Part shown: positions 1 through 9,412 of the stretch, piece by piece
Position numbering within the stretch: position 1 is the first letter of the stretch
Layout of the letters: each line of letters starts with the position of its first letter
NCBI RefSeq assembly: GCF_045207655.1
Contig: NZ_CP108784.1
Location: forward strand, 3,472,001 to 3,536,000
Direction of reading: 5' to 3'
DNA from: Embleya sp045207655
Lineage (GTDB): Bacteria > Actinomycetota > Actinomycetes > Streptomycetales > Streptomycetaceae
DNA length: 64,000 bases
Translations under genes and position numbers: made by a program
The notes under the pieces: generated by a model
What the model saw: the letters and a program-made list of their open reading frames with translations, nothing else
Databases searched by the model: none
Told to the model about the DNA's origin: nothing

Positions 1-243
1 GTGCTCCGGCCGATTGGAAATTCCAAAACCACATGCACAAGAACAGCAAATAGCCGAACCCGTCGCGAATGAACGCGACCGATGATCGAGAAATTCGATG
101 GTGATGCTGCGGCAGGAGTGCGGTCCTTGACGGACGCCCCGCTCGGCTCTGGCAGAGACTACCAGACTGTCGCGCCGTTGAACAACGTCGCGACAACCCT
201 TCGAATCTACGTGTGCGATCGGTGGGCTGTCAAGATCACCTCT
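1..243. other. Non-coding stretch at window start
   Basis: Short open frames here have no recognisable protein character and no convincing ribosome binding site. It lies downstream of the minus-strand SpoIIM-like gene. I see no strong hairpin or promoter. Confidence 0.4.
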
Positions 244-1251
244 TCAGGCGACCATCGGCAGTTCGTCCGCGACGTCCGAGGATGCCACATCCCCCCGCTC
301 TCCGGCGAATTCGGCCCGGCGACCAAGGATCAGCACGTACCCGAGGAACAACGACTCCGCTGCCACGCCGATCGCGATGCGGCCCCAGGTCGGTAGGCCG
401 GACGGGGTCACGAAGGCTTCGATGACGCCGGATACGACCAGGACCAGGGCCAGTCCGACAGCCATACCCAAGGCGATCCGGCCCTCCTCGGCGATCGCCC
501 TGGCTCTGCTGCGCGGGCCCGGGTCGATCACCGTCCACCCCAGGCGCAGGCCCACGCCGGCCGCGATGAACACCGCGGTGAGTTCGAGCAGGCCGTGCGG
601 TGTGATCAGGCCGAAGAACACGTCCAGTCGACCCGCGTCGGCCATCAGACCCGCCGAGACACCGACGTTCATCGCGTTGCTGAAGACGATGAACAGCACC
701 GGCAGGCCCAGCAGGATGCCCAGCGCCAGGCAGCCGGCCGTCACCCACGCGTTGTTCGTGGCCACCTGCGCGGCGAAGGAACTCGCGGGCGCGCTCGAGT
801 AGTAGGTCTCGAAGTCGCCGCCCGGGCGAGTCATCTCCCGGATGTCCTCCGGCGCGCCCACCGCGTCGCGTACCGCCGGATCGTGGGCGACCCATGCGGC
901 GATGATCGAGGCCAGTGCGAGGAACACCATCGCCGTCACGCCCCACCAACGGCGACTGCGGTAGACCGCGACCGGGAATCGAACGGTCAGGAAGAGCATC
1001 GCGTCCCGCCAGGCCGGCGTGCGGGGTGCGGTGACCGCCGAGCGGGCCCGCGCGGTCAGCGTGGAGAGTCGGCCGACCAGCATCGGGTCGGGCGCGGCGG
1101 AGCGGATCGTCGACAGGTGGGTGGCCGTGCGGCGGTACAGCGTGACCAGCTCGTCCACCTCGGGTCCCGACAAGCGCCGTCGGCGGCGGGTGAGTTGTTC
1201 CAGGCGTTCCCACTCGTGGCGGTGTACCGCGACGAACACGTCGACATCCAT
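244..1251 (-). CDS. Stage II sporulation protein M (SpoIIM)-like membrane protein
   Basis: About 335 residues. A soluble, Arg-rich N-terminus (residues 1-95, opening MDVDVFVAVHRHEWERL) precedes about five hydrophobic segments, including WGVTAMVFLALASIIAAW and ELTAVFIAAGVGLRLG. This is the layout of actinobacterial SpoIIM-family proteins, which usually sit beside an RDD gene, as here. The start is the inner ATG at 1251, because GAGAGG lies 9 nt upstream; frame-compatible codons further up lack such spacing. It is divergent from the RDD gene with about 50 bp between, so the two probably share a promoter region. The molecular role is unknown; a membrane role in envelope or differentiation is family-based inference. 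There is no sign of damage. Confidence 0.82.
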   Translation of the reverse strand: MDVDVFVAVHRHEWERLEQLTRRRRRLSGPEVDELVTLYRRTATHLSTIRSAAPDPMLVGRLSTLTARARSAVTAPRTPAWRDAMLFLTVRFPVAVYRSRRWWGVTAMVFLALASIIAAWVAHDPAVRDAVGAPEDIREMTRPGGDFETYYSSAPASSFAAQVATNNAWVTAGCLALGILLGLPVLFIVFSNAMNVGVSAGLMADAGRLDVFFGLITPHGLLELTAVFIAAGVGLRLGWTVIDPGPRSRARAIAEEGRIALGMAVGLALVLVVSGVIEAFVTPSGLPTWGRIAIGVAAESLFLGYVLILGRRAEFAGERGDVASSDVADELPMVA

Positions 1252-1301
1252 ACGGTGCATCCTCTCTGGGAGCGACATCGACGCACACACTGGAGGTGGA
1301 C

Positions 1302-2303
1302 GTGTCCGAGCTCGTCACGGGAGAAGCGGTCGCGCTCGACCTGCGCCCCGCGCGGTTGCCCAGCCGGGCACTCGCGATGGTGATCGACCTGGCCGCGCAG
1401 TTCGCGCTGCTCTTGCTGACGGTCTGGCTGGTGTCGCTGGCGGTTCCGGACGCGGACGAGGCGCTCGCGGCGGCGTTGTCGTTGTCGATCCTGGTGCTGG
1501 TCCTGATCGGCTGGCCGGTGGCGTGGGAGACCGCGACGCACGGGCGCTCGCTCGGGAAGATCGCGCTCGGGCTTCGGGTGGTTCGCGACGACGGCGGGCC
1601 GGTCCGGTTCCGGCAGGCATTGGTGCGCGCGTTGCTCGGGTTCTTCGTGGACTTCTGGACCACGATCGGATGCGGCGCGGTGTTCTCGTCGCTGGCCTCG
1701 AAGAACGGCAGGCGCCTCGGGGACATGGCGGCCGGGACGTTCGTGGTGCGGGAGCGCACCCCGGGTGCTCGGCAGCTTCCGCTGCCGCTGCATCCGGCCG
1801 CCGCGGCGTGGGCGGCCGGGATCGAGCTGTCCGGGTTGACCGACGAGCTCGCGTTGGCGATTCGGCAGTACCTGTCGCGGCGCGGTGAGCTCGATCCGGC
1901 GATAGAGGCGTCGCTGGGCGAGCGGCTGATGGTGGACACCGCGAACCGGATCGGGATGGGGCCGCCGCCCGGAATGCATCCGGTGGTCTTTCTCGCCGCC
2001 GTGCTCGCCGAGCGCCAGCGCCGGGACTGGGAGCGGTACACGGCCGCCCGACACGGATACGCCCCCACCACCCCTCCTCCCTCGGGATCGGAATCGGGAT
2101 CGGGATGGGGCTCGACACCGGGACCGGGACCGACGCGGACCCCGGCCTGGGTGCCGCCTCCCCCTCCGGCGCCCCAGTCCGCTCCCACACCGCCACCGCC
2201 GTCCCCGCCGGCCCCGCCCATCGAGCCCGCCCAGCCCACCGAACCGGTCCAGCCCACCGAGCCCACCCGCCGCAAGGATCCCGGCTTCACCCCGCCGTCG
2301 TGA
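1302..2303 (+). CDS. RDD family membrane protein
   Basis: About 333 residues. The N-terminus MSELVTGEAVALDLRPARLPSR, followed by hydrophobic segments (about 25-45 and 50-75) and the motif GRSLGKIALGLRVVRDDG, is typical of RDD proteins. From about residue 245 the chain becomes a long Pro/Ser/Gly/Thr-rich tail, presumably cytoplasmic and disordered. GTG at 1302 is preferred over GTG at 1296 because GGAGG ends 5 nt before the former and runs into the latter. It is divergent from the SpoIIM-like gene, a pairing common in actinomycetes. Its last 17 bp overlap the tail of the convergent gene ending at 2287. The function of RDD proteins is mostly unknown (some have been linked to ion transport); none is assigned here. 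Confidence 0.85.
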   Translation: MSELVTGEAVALDLRPARLPSRALAMVIDLAAQFALLLLTVWLVSLAVPDADEALAAALSLSILVLVLIGWPVAWETATHGRSLGKIALGLRVVRDDGGPVRFRQALVRALLGFFVDFWTTIGCGAVFSSLASKNGRRLGDMAAGTFVVRERTPGARQLPLPLHPAAAAWAAGIELSGLTDELALAIRQYLSRRGELDPAIEASLGERLMVDTANRIGMGPPPGMHPVVFLAAVLAERQRRDWERYTAARHGYAPTTPPPSGSESGSGWGSTPGPGPTRTPAWVPPPPPAPQSAPTPPPPSPPAPPIEPAQPTEPVQPTEPTRRKDPGFTPPS

Positions 2304-2892
2304 TCCGGCGGTTCGGCGGTGTGTCGAGGGTTTCCAGTTCGATGCCGGGGGCGGCGAGCACCACGTCGCCGCTCAGGTGCACGATCGCGCGGTCGCCGGT
2401 GGCCAGGTCGTCCACCTCGTAGCGTTCGACGATCAGGCCGTCGTGGGTCTCCACCGCCGCCAGCGTCCAGGACTGGTCCACCGTGTGAGCGGCCAGCACC
2501 GGTTCGGTCAGCGCGATAAGGCGCAGCCGGGCGGTGCCGCCGGGGGCCAGGTTCAGCAGGGTCGCGGTGGCGATCAGGAAGGCCGGTGAGCGGCCGGTGA
2601 AGCCGGCGGCCTTCGCCTCGGCCTCGGTCGCGGGCACGTCCAGGGTCGGGTCCGCCGCGGCGCGCAGCCACACCACGCCGGCGGCGCCGTCCACGACCGT
2701 CGCGCCGCCGCGGACCCGCCAGCCGCCGGCGAGCGCCTCCAGGCGCAGCGGTCGGCCCCGAGCGTCGAGGGTCAGGTCGATGCCGCTTCCGGTGTAGCGC
2801 CAGCCGATCGGGCCGGGGGCGCAGGAGAAGCGTTCCGTGCCGAGGGGGGCGCCGTCGTGCGGGTCGTGGAAGGAGTAGGTGCCTGAGGGCAT
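2287..2892 (-). CDS. Conserved-looking hypothetical protein, no family recognised
   Basis: 201 residues, starting MPSGTYSFHDPHDGAP. No transmembrane helix, signal peptide or cofactor motif is visible. Alternating hydrophobic residues with many Gly/Asp/Thr suggest a mostly beta-strand soluble protein. Codon use looks like a real gene (strong third-position G/C). The stop overlaps the end of the convergent RDD gene by 17 bp. It lies 9 bp downstream of the marR gene on the same strand, so it is probably co-transcribed with that regulator. A small ligand-binding fold is possible, but I cannot assign a function. Confidence 0.65.
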   Translation of the reverse strand: MPSGTYSFHDPHDGAPLGTERFSCAPGPIGWRYTGSGIDLTLDARGRPLRLEALAGGWRVRGGATVVDGAAGVVWLRAAADPTLDVPATEAEAKAAGFTGRSPAFLIATATLLNLAPGGTARLRLIALTEPVLAAHTVDQSWTLAAVETHDGLIVERYEVDDLATGDRAIVHLSGDVVLAAPGIELETLDTPPNRRITTAG

Positions 2893-2901
2893 GCGCGGAC
2901 C

Positions 2902-3357
2902 CTACGACACGGTGGGTTCGCCGGCGGCCACCACGCGGGTGAGCAGGGCGAGGAAGCCGGCTCGTTCGGCGGGGTCGAGCGGGGCGAGGAGTTCGTCCAT
3001 CGCGGCGTCCACGAGCGGTTCCTGCCGGGCCAGGCGCTGTTCGCCGGCGTCGGTGGTGGTGATCGCGTTCTTGCGCCGGTCGCGTGGGTCGGGGGTACGG
3101 GTGACCAGGCCGTCGGCCTGGAGGGTGTTCAGGATCGCGACCATGTCCTTGGGATCGATGGCCACCGTGCGGGCGAGTTCGGCTTGGGCGACCGGGCCGT
3201 ACTCCTGGACCGCGATCAGCACCAGGTGATGCAGCATCGGCATGCCGTCGCCGGCCAGCGCCCCGCGGACCAGTCCACGGCCGTGCGCCGCGGCGCGGCC
3301 GAGCAGCCAGCTCGGCAGGACGCGGATCCGGGCGGGGGCGGGCAGCTTGTCGACCAT
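2902..3357 (-). CDS. MarR family transcriptional regulator
   Basis: 151 residues. The core is a winged helix: AQAELARTVAIDPKDMVAILNTL (helices of the HTH, about residues 58-80) followed by the wing LVTRTPDPRDRRKNAITTT, whose D-x-R-D-R-R signature is diagnostic of MarR proteins. They bind DNA as dimers and usually release it on binding a phenolic or electrophilic ligand. It is divergent from an NAD(P)H quinone-oxidoreductase-like gene. The 80-bp gap contains two copies of a near-palindromic 21-bp site (see 3377-3397 and 3407-3427), which argues for autoregulation and control of the oxidoreductase. The effector is unknown. Confidence 0.93.
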   Translation of the reverse strand: MVDKLPAPARIRVLPSWLLGRAAAHGRGLVRGALAGDGMPMLHHLVLIAVQEYGPVAQAELARTVAIDPKDMVAILNTLQADGLVTRTPDPRDRRKNAITTTDAGEQRLARQEPLVDAAMDELLAPLDPAERAGFLALLTRVVAAGEPTVS

Positions 3358-3376
3358 GGGCGCAGCCTACCCGGGA

Positions 3377-3397
3377 ATCATTGGACTTTCCCACGAT
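3377..3397. promoter_or_regulatory. Putative MarR operator, copy 1
   Basis: A 21-bp site with arms ATCATTGG and CCCACGAT that form an imperfect palindrome. It recurs as a direct copy exactly 30 bp further on, about three helical turns, inside the divergent marR/oxidoreductase promoter. Binding by the adjacent MarR protein is inferred from position and symmetry. Confidence 0.7.
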
Positions 3398-3406
3398 CAG
3401 TCGAAT

Positions 3407-3427
3407 ATCGTTGGAGTTCCCCATGAT
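3407..3427. promoter_or_regulatory. Putative MarR operator, copy 2
   Basis: Second copy of the 21-bp site: arms ATCGTTGG and CCCATGAT, 17 of 21 bases identical to copy 1. It ends a few bases before the GGAGG ribosome binding site of the oxidoreductase gene, a position suited to blocking its transcription. Confidence 0.7.
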
Positions 3428-3441
3428 TTCTGGAGGTGTGT

Positions 3442-4371
3442 GTGCGTCGCGTTCGCTATTACGAGTACGGCGGTCCCGAGGTGTTGCGCGTGGAGGAGGC
3501 CGAGGCGCCCGAGCCGGGGTCGGGCGAATTGCTGATCCGTACCGAGGCGATCGGGGTGAGCCTGCCGAGCGTGCGGAAGGTGCGCGAGGGCGGGCTGCCG
3601 CTGCCGGGGGTGTTCGGTGGGGACGTGGCCGGCGAGGTGGCCGCGGTCGGACCGGACGTCACCGGGTACGCGGTCGGGGATCGGGTGGTCGCGATCTCGT
3701 TCACGAACGCGTACGCCGACCTGGCGCTCGCGCCGACCTTCACCGCGTCGCTCATCCCGGCCGCCGCGAGCGCCGTGGACGCGGTCGCGCTGGTGCGTGG
3801 CGGGCAGGTCGCGCTCGGCGCGCTGGCCTCGGCCGGCTCGGTCGAGGGGAAGTCCGTACTGGTCACCGGTGCCGCGAGCGGGGCCGGTCACCTGGCCGTG
3901 CAACTGGCCCGCACGCGCGGCGCTCGCCGTGTGGTGGCGGCCGTCGGCTCGCTCGACAAGGCCGACTTCCTGCGCGGCTCGGGGGTCGACGACGTGGTGC
4001 GCTACGACGCCGAGTCCTGGGGCGAGCCGGTCGACGTCGTCCTGGACGGCGTCGGTGGTGACGTGTTGCCGCGCGCGGTGGCCGCGCTCGCGCCGTTCGG
4101 GCGGCTGGTGTTCTTCAACTCCGGCGGCGGGACGGTGCCCGCGTGGGAACTGCTCGCGGGCGCGCGGACGATCACCGGGATGTCGATGGCCCGGTTCTCC
4201 ACCGCGTTCCCGGACTTGTACGAGCGGCATCGGCGGGAGTTGTGGGACCTGGCACTGTCGAGCCGACTCCGGGTCGCGGTGCACGAGACGTTCGCGCTCA
4301 CGGACGCGGCGAAGGCGCACGCGGTGATCGAGGCGCGCGCCAACCTCGGCAAGGTCGTATTGCGGCCGTAG
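3442..4371 (+). CDS. Zinc-type MDR / NADPH:quinone oxidoreductase-like protein
   Basis: About 309 residues, typical of the quinone oxidoreductase branch of medium-chain dehydrogenases. The N-terminus RRVRYYEYGGPEVLRVEEAE matches the family and is followed by GDVAGEVAAVGPDVTGYAVGDRVVA in the GroES-like domain. The Rossmann segment VLVTGAASGAGHLAVQLAR (about 138-156) is the NADPH site. The structural zinc cysteines are absent, as expected for this subfamily. The start is GTG at 3442, because GGAGG lies 5 nt upstream and the codon at 3436 overlaps it. Divergence from the marR gene with operator copies suggests induction by a quinone, aldehyde or other electrophile; the substrate is unknown. Confidence 0.87.
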   Translation: MRRVRYYEYGGPEVLRVEEAEAPEPGSGELLIRTEAIGVSLPSVRKVREGGLPLPGVFGGDVAGEVAAVGPDVTGYAVGDRVVAISFTNAYADLALAPTFTASLIPAAASAVDAVALVRGGQVALGALASAGSVEGKSVLVTGAASGAGHLAVQLARTRGARRVVAAVGSLDKADFLRGSGVDDVVRYDAESWGEPVDVVLDGVGGDVLPRAVAALAPFGRLVFFNSGGGTVPAWELLAGARTITGMSMARFSTAFPDLYERHRRELWDLALSSRLRVAVHETFALTDAAKAHAVIEARANLGKVVLRP

Positions 4372-4417
4372 ACGGAGCCGGTCACGAGCCGGTCACTCGG
4401 CCGGCCCGCTCACCCGG

Positions 4418-5194
4418 TCAGCCCGCGCACTGCGCGAGCATCGCCTGCTTGTCCGCGTCGGTCACCGGCAGGTCGTACTTGATCGAGACCTGCGCGTAGC
4501 GGACCACGTACGAGCAGCGCACCGCCTTGTTCGGCGGCAGCCACGTCGCCGGGCTCGAATCGCCCTTGCCACCGTTGATCGGGCCGTCCACCGCGAGCAG
4601 GTTGAGCGGGTCGTTGGCGAGTCGCCGGCGCTTGTCCGCGTCCCACTGCGCGGCGCCCATCTGCCAGGACGCGCTGAGCGGCACCACGTGGTCTATCTGC
4701 ACCGCGGACGCCTTGGCCTTGGTGAACGCTATGTCCTTGCCGGAGTAGGGGTCGGACAGCGTCATGGTGGTCACGACACAACCCTTGGCGTCCTTCCATC
4801 GGGTCGCCAGGCCGTCCCGCTTGAGGATGTCGTCGCGCGTGTCGCAACTGTTCCGGCCGAACGGGACATCGGTGACGCTGTCGGTCCAGGCCGGCCCGTA
4901 CTTCTCCCGGCCGTAACCGGTCTGCGGACCGCGGCCCTTGGTGTTCACCCGCTCGATCAGCGCCCGGGCCCGGGTCAGGTCGGCGGACGAAGTCAGCGGC
5001 GCCAGGCCCGGCTTGACGCCTTGCTCGTTCTCCAACGGGTTCGCCGCGGTGCTGCCGCCCGGGGCCTGCTCCGGCGCCGAGGCGGCCGTGGCGGAGTCGG
5101 CGCCCGCGGCGGATTCGGCCGTGGAGTCGTCGCCCTGGCAGGCGGTCAGCGTGACCGCGACGAGCAGGATGGATATGTACGTCCGCCGTTGCAT
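4418..5194 (-). CDS. Secreted HNH-type nuclease lipoprotein (DUF1524/GmrSD C-terminal-like)
   Basis: 258 residues. A lipoprotein signal (MQRRTYISILLVAVTLTAC, lipobox LTAC with Cys19) is followed by a low-complexity Ala/Ser/Glu linker to about residue 60. The nuclease core holds VQIDHVVPLSASWQMGA (Asp168-His169) and RRLANDPLNLLAV, the beta-beta-alpha metal-finger pattern of the HNH proteins annotated as DUF1524. Cysteines at 117, 139 and 227 may form disulfides. It should act outside the cell, tethered to the membrane, probably cutting DNA non-specifically; this is common in streptomycetes, and the role (nutrient scavenging or defence) is inferred. The gene is monocistronic between convergent and terminator-bounded neighbours. 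Confidence 0.85.
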   Translation of the reverse strand: MQRRTYISILLVAVTLTACQGDDSTAESAAGADSATAASAPEQAPGGSTAANPLENEQGVKPGLAPLTSSADLTRARALIERVNTKGRGPQTGYGREKYGPAWTDSVTDVPFGRNSCDTRDDILKRDGLATRWKDAKGCVVTTMTLSDPYSGKDIAFTKAKASAVQIDHVVPLSASWQMGAAQWDADKRRRLANDPLNLLAVDGPINGGKGDSSPATWLPPNKAVRCSYVVRYAQVSIKYDLPVTDADKQAMLAQCAG

Positions 5195-5247
5195 GCGACC
5201 GCCCCCCGAGGGATGTCGTGTGTCGTTGGTCGATGGCTACCCGCAAC

Positions 5248-5284
5248 AGGCCGGGCGGCGCACGATCCGTGCGCCGCCCGGCCT
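5248..5284. terminator. Perfect 17-bp hairpin downstream of sahH
   Basis: Arms 5248-5264 and 5268-5284 are exact reverse complements around a 3-nt ATC loop (stem starts AGGCCGGGCGGCGCACG). It lies 68 bp past the sahH stop and before the HNH gene start on the same strand. No T-run follows, as is usual for actinobacterial terminators. Confidence 0.75.
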
Positions 5285-5351
5285 GGCAGGGTCGATCCGA
5301 GTCTTCGGCATCGGCGATCGACGGCGATGCGTCGACCACCGACGGCCGATG

Positions 5352-6800
<1,449 letters not shown>

Positions 6801-6931
6801 GTTTTGGATCCTCTGCGGAGGGGGTGGATGGGACTGGAGACACACCGGTGCCGCGGGCGCCGATGCCGTGCCATCCAGTCGGACACTTCTGTGCCTACGG
6901 GTCGCGGACCCGACCGCCCTCTGCAGCGACT

Positions 6932-6950
6932 GTCGTTGTGCGCCAACGAC
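6932..6950. terminator. Weak hairpin between cation efflux gene and sahH
   Basis: Perfect 7-bp arms GTCGTTG / CAACGAC around a 5-nt loop, starting 9 nt past the minus-strand cation-efflux stop. It could be a short terminator or a dyad operator in the sahH promoter. Confidence 0.35.
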
Positions 6951-6959
6951 GTTAACACC

Positions 6960-7940
6960 TCAGTCGCCGCTCACGTGCGGTCCCTTGCCGCCCGGCGTGG
7001 CCTCGGGGTCCGCGCCGCGCACGGCCTCCTCGGCGCGGTAGATGTCCGGCTCGAGGTAGATCACCCGGGCGATCGGTACGGCCGCGCGGATGCGCTCCTC
7101 GGCGGCGTCGATGGCCCGGGCCACCTCGGCCGCGGTCTCGTCGTGGCGGACCGCGATCTTCGCGGCGACCAGCAGCTCCTCCGGGCCCAGGTGCAGCGTG
7201 CGCATGTGGATGAGCCGCTCGACGTCGGGGCCGGCCACGATGGCCGCCTCGATCTCCCGGACCGTCTCCACACCGGCCGCCTCGCCCAGCAGCAGGCTGC
7301 GGGTCTCCATGGCGAGCACGATGGCGATCAGCACCAGCAGGATGCCGATGCACAGCGTGCCGATCCCGTCCCAGACACCTTCGCCGGTGGCCACCGCGAG
7401 GCTGACCCCGCCCAGCGCCAGTATCAGGCCGATCAGCGCGCCGAAGTCCTCCAGGAGCACGATCGGCAACTCGGGCGACTTGGCCCGGCGGATGAACTGC
7501 GGCCAGGTCAGCGCGCCTCGGTGCAGGTTGGACTCCTGGATCGCGGTGCGGAACGAGAAGCTCTCCAAAATGATCGAGAAGACCAGTACGCCGACCGCCC
7601 AGTACCAGCTCTTCAGCTCGTGCGGGTGGGCGATCTTCTCGTAGCCCTCGTAGATCGCGAACATGCCGCCGACCGAGAACAGCACGATCGAGACGAGGAA
7701 GCCGTAGATGTAGCGCTCGCGGCCGTAGCCGAAGGGATGTTCGGGCGTGGCGTCGCGTTGCGAGCGTTTGCCGCCGACCAGGAGCAGGATCTGGTTGCCC
7801 GAGTCGGCGAGCGAGTGCACGCCCTCGGCCAGCATCGACGAGGATCGGGTGAAGGCGAAGGCCACGAACTTGCCCACCGCGATCCCCAGGTTGGCCGCCA
7901 GTGCCGCGACGACCGCCTTGGTTCCGCCACCCGCGCTCAT
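6960..7940 (-). CDS. Cation diffusion facilitator (CDF) family metal exporter
   Basis: About 326 residues. Helix 2 carries SMLAEGVHSLADSGNQ, the H-x-x-x-D metal-site pattern of zinc-type CDFs, and is followed by HPFGYGRERYIYGF, a CDF hallmark. Further membrane helices (SIVLFSVGGMFAIYEGYE, GTLCIGILLVLIAIVLAM) precede a cytoplasmic C-terminal domain (TRSLLLGEAAGVETVREIEAAI) that usually senses metal in dimers. It should exchange cytoplasmic Zn2+ or a similar divalent ion for protons. The start is ATG at 7940 (GGGAG 7 nt upstream), where the hydrophobic N-terminus begins; an upstream in-frame ATG at 7988 adds a polar stretch without a good ribosome site. Confidence 0.9.
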   Translation of the reverse strand: MSAGGGTKAVVAALAANLGIAVGKFVAFAFTRSSSMLAEGVHSLADSGNQILLLVGGKRSQRDATPEHPFGYGRERYIYGFLVSIVLFSVGGMFAIYEGYEKIAHPHELKSWYWAVGVLVFSIILESFSFRTAIQESNLHRGALTWPQFIRRAKSPELPIVLLEDFGALIGLILALGGVSLAVATGEGVWDGIGTLCIGILLVLIAIVLAMETRSLLLGEAAGVETVREIEAAIVAGPDVERLIHMRTLHLGPEELLVAAKIAVRHDETAAEVARAIDAAEERIRAAVPIARVIYLEPDIYRAEEAVRGADPEATPGGKGPHVSGD

Positions 7941-8130
7941 AGGTCGACTCCCACCCGTTGGTTGACCACTGTCGTCATCGCCGGTCACTGTCGTCGTCGG
8001 CCGCCTGCCGCCGTTCGTCGGCGATCAGTGTGCCATCGGCCACCCGCCTACCCCGGGATGCTTGCGATATCGGTATCCGGCGTCGATCGGCCGGCGGGAC
8101 TCGTCTCGGCGCGCGCGGCTCGGTCGATGC

Positions 8131-8166
8131 GCGGCTCGATCCGTCGGCGCGGCTCGATCCGTCGGC
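8131..8166. repeat. Tandem 18-bp repeat, two copies
   Basis: The unit GCGGCTCGATCCGTCGGC occurs exactly twice back to back (8131-8148, 8149-8166), with a degenerate third start running into the manA stop. It lies in the 231-bp gap between manA and the cation-efflux gene. Confidence 0.7.
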
Positions 8167-8171
8167 GCGGG

Positions 8172-9410
8172 TCAATCGGTCGAGGCGGCTCGGGAGCACG
8201 GGACGGTGGCCCGGAAGACCAGGCCGTCGGCGCCGTCGACGGTGACCGCGACCCGGGGTTCACCCGCGCGGACGTAGATCGATTGGCCGCGCGCCAGGTC
8301 GAGCACCTCGCCGTCGGCGCCGGTGGCGGTCGCGGTGCCGCGCACGCACAGCAGGATCTGCGGGCCGGCGGTGTCCAGGAGGTAGGGCTCTCGGGTCCCG
8401 GTCGAGCGCAGGCGGGAGAGTCTGAAGTCGGCGACCGGGGTCGCGTAGACCTCCTCGGCCGGGTCGACCTCGGTCGGCTCGGGGCCCAGGATCTCCACCG
8501 GACCGGCCCGGAAGGCCATGATTCGCAGCAGTTCGCCGACGTCGATGTGCTTGTCGGTCAGCCCGCAGCGCAGCACGTTGTCCGAGTTGGCCAGGATCTC
8601 GACCACGACCCCGTGCAGGTAGGAGTGCGGCATGCCGGCCGCGAGGAAGACCGCCTCGCCCTCGCGCAGCCGGATGTGGTTGAGCAGCAGTGCCACCGCG
8701 ACGCCGGGGTCGCCCGGGTGGCGTTCGGCCAGACCCGCGACCGCGGCGCAGGCCTCCGCGTACGGCGATCCGTTCGCGGCCAGTCGGCGGCAGGCCGCGG
8801 CGACCGCCTCCACCACGCCGGTGCGCAGCCGCGCGGGCAGCATCAACACGTGCGTGGTCGCCGCGCGCAGCGCCGCCTCCTCGTCCGGGTCACGCAACGC
8901 GCGGGCGAACGGCGCCAGTTCCGGAACGTCGAGGGCGTCGAGCAGCTTGAGCGTCTCGGCGATCTCGCGGTAGCCGACCAGACCCTCGAAGTCGCCGAGC
9001 GCGCAGATCATCTCCGGCTTGTGGCTGGAGTCGCGGTAGTTGCGGTGCGCGGCGTCGATCGGGACACCGCGCGCCTCCTCCTCGGCGTAGCCGTGCCGGG
9101 CCTGTATCGCGTCGGGGTGCACCTGGAGCGAGAGCGGCTCCTCCGCGGCCAGCACCTTGATCAGGAACGGCAGGCGCGGGCCGAACCGGGCCGCGGTGTC
9201 CGGGCCGAGTTCGCCGTCGGGGTCGGCGGCGATCAGCTCGACCAACGAGCGCGGCCCGCGGCCCCGGTCGACCTCGGAGGGCGCGCCCGGGTGGGCGCCC
9301 ATCCACAGTTCGGCCTGCGGTTCGCCGGTGGGGGCGACGCCGAGCAGTTCGGGGATGGCCGTGAGCGAGCCCCACGCGTTGGCGCGGATCCGGTTGAGAA
9401 GGCGGTCCAT
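8172..9410 (-). CDS. manA: Mannose-6-phosphate isomerase, class I
   Basis: 412 residues, usual length for type I phosphomannose isomerase. It interconverts fructose-6-phosphate and mannose-6-phosphate, feeding GDP-mannose synthesis for envelope mannans and glycoproteins. The zinc site is visible in LSLQVHPDA (Gln/His pair) and the downstream Glu of HKPEMICAL; AAGMPHSYLHGVVVEILANSDNVLR is the conserved C-lobe motif. The start is ATG at 9410 (MDRLLNRIRANAWGS). It is 2 nt downstream of the SIS-domain gene stop, the last gene of a manB - Trm112-like - SIS - manA run, so the four probably form an operon dedicated to sugar-phosphate isomerisation. Confidence 0.95.
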   Translation of the reverse strand: MDRLLNRIRANAWGSLTAIPELLGVAPTGEPQAELWMGAHPGAPSEVDRGRGPRSLVELIAADPDGELGPDTAARFGPRLPFLIKVLAAEEPLSLQVHPDAIQARHGYAEEEARGVPIDAAHRNYRDSSHKPEMICALGDFEGLVGYREIAETLKLLDALDVPELAPFARALRDPDEEAALRAATTHVLMLPARLRTGVVEAVAAACRRLAANGSPYAEACAAVAGLAERHPGDPGVAVALLLNHIRLREGEAVFLAAGMPHSYLHGVVVEILANSDNVLRCGLTDKHIDVGELLRIMAFRAGPVEILGPEPTEVDPAEEVYATPVADFRLSRLRSTGTREPYLLDTAGPQILLCVRGTATATGADGEVLDLARGQSIYVRAGEPRVAVTVDGADGLVFRATVPCSRAASTD

Positions 9411-9412
9411 GG

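Noticed and set aside
236..3424. Very long open frame antisense to the RDD, unknown and MarR genes
   Set aside because: Arg/Pro/Gly-rich translation without domains, crossing three real genes; an artefact of high GC in the third position.
6801..6959. S-adenosylhomocysteine riboswitch in the sahH leader
   Set aside because: The leader was read on the coding strand; the conserved core and pseudoknot sequence of SAH riboswitches is not there. Only a 7-bp dyad was found.
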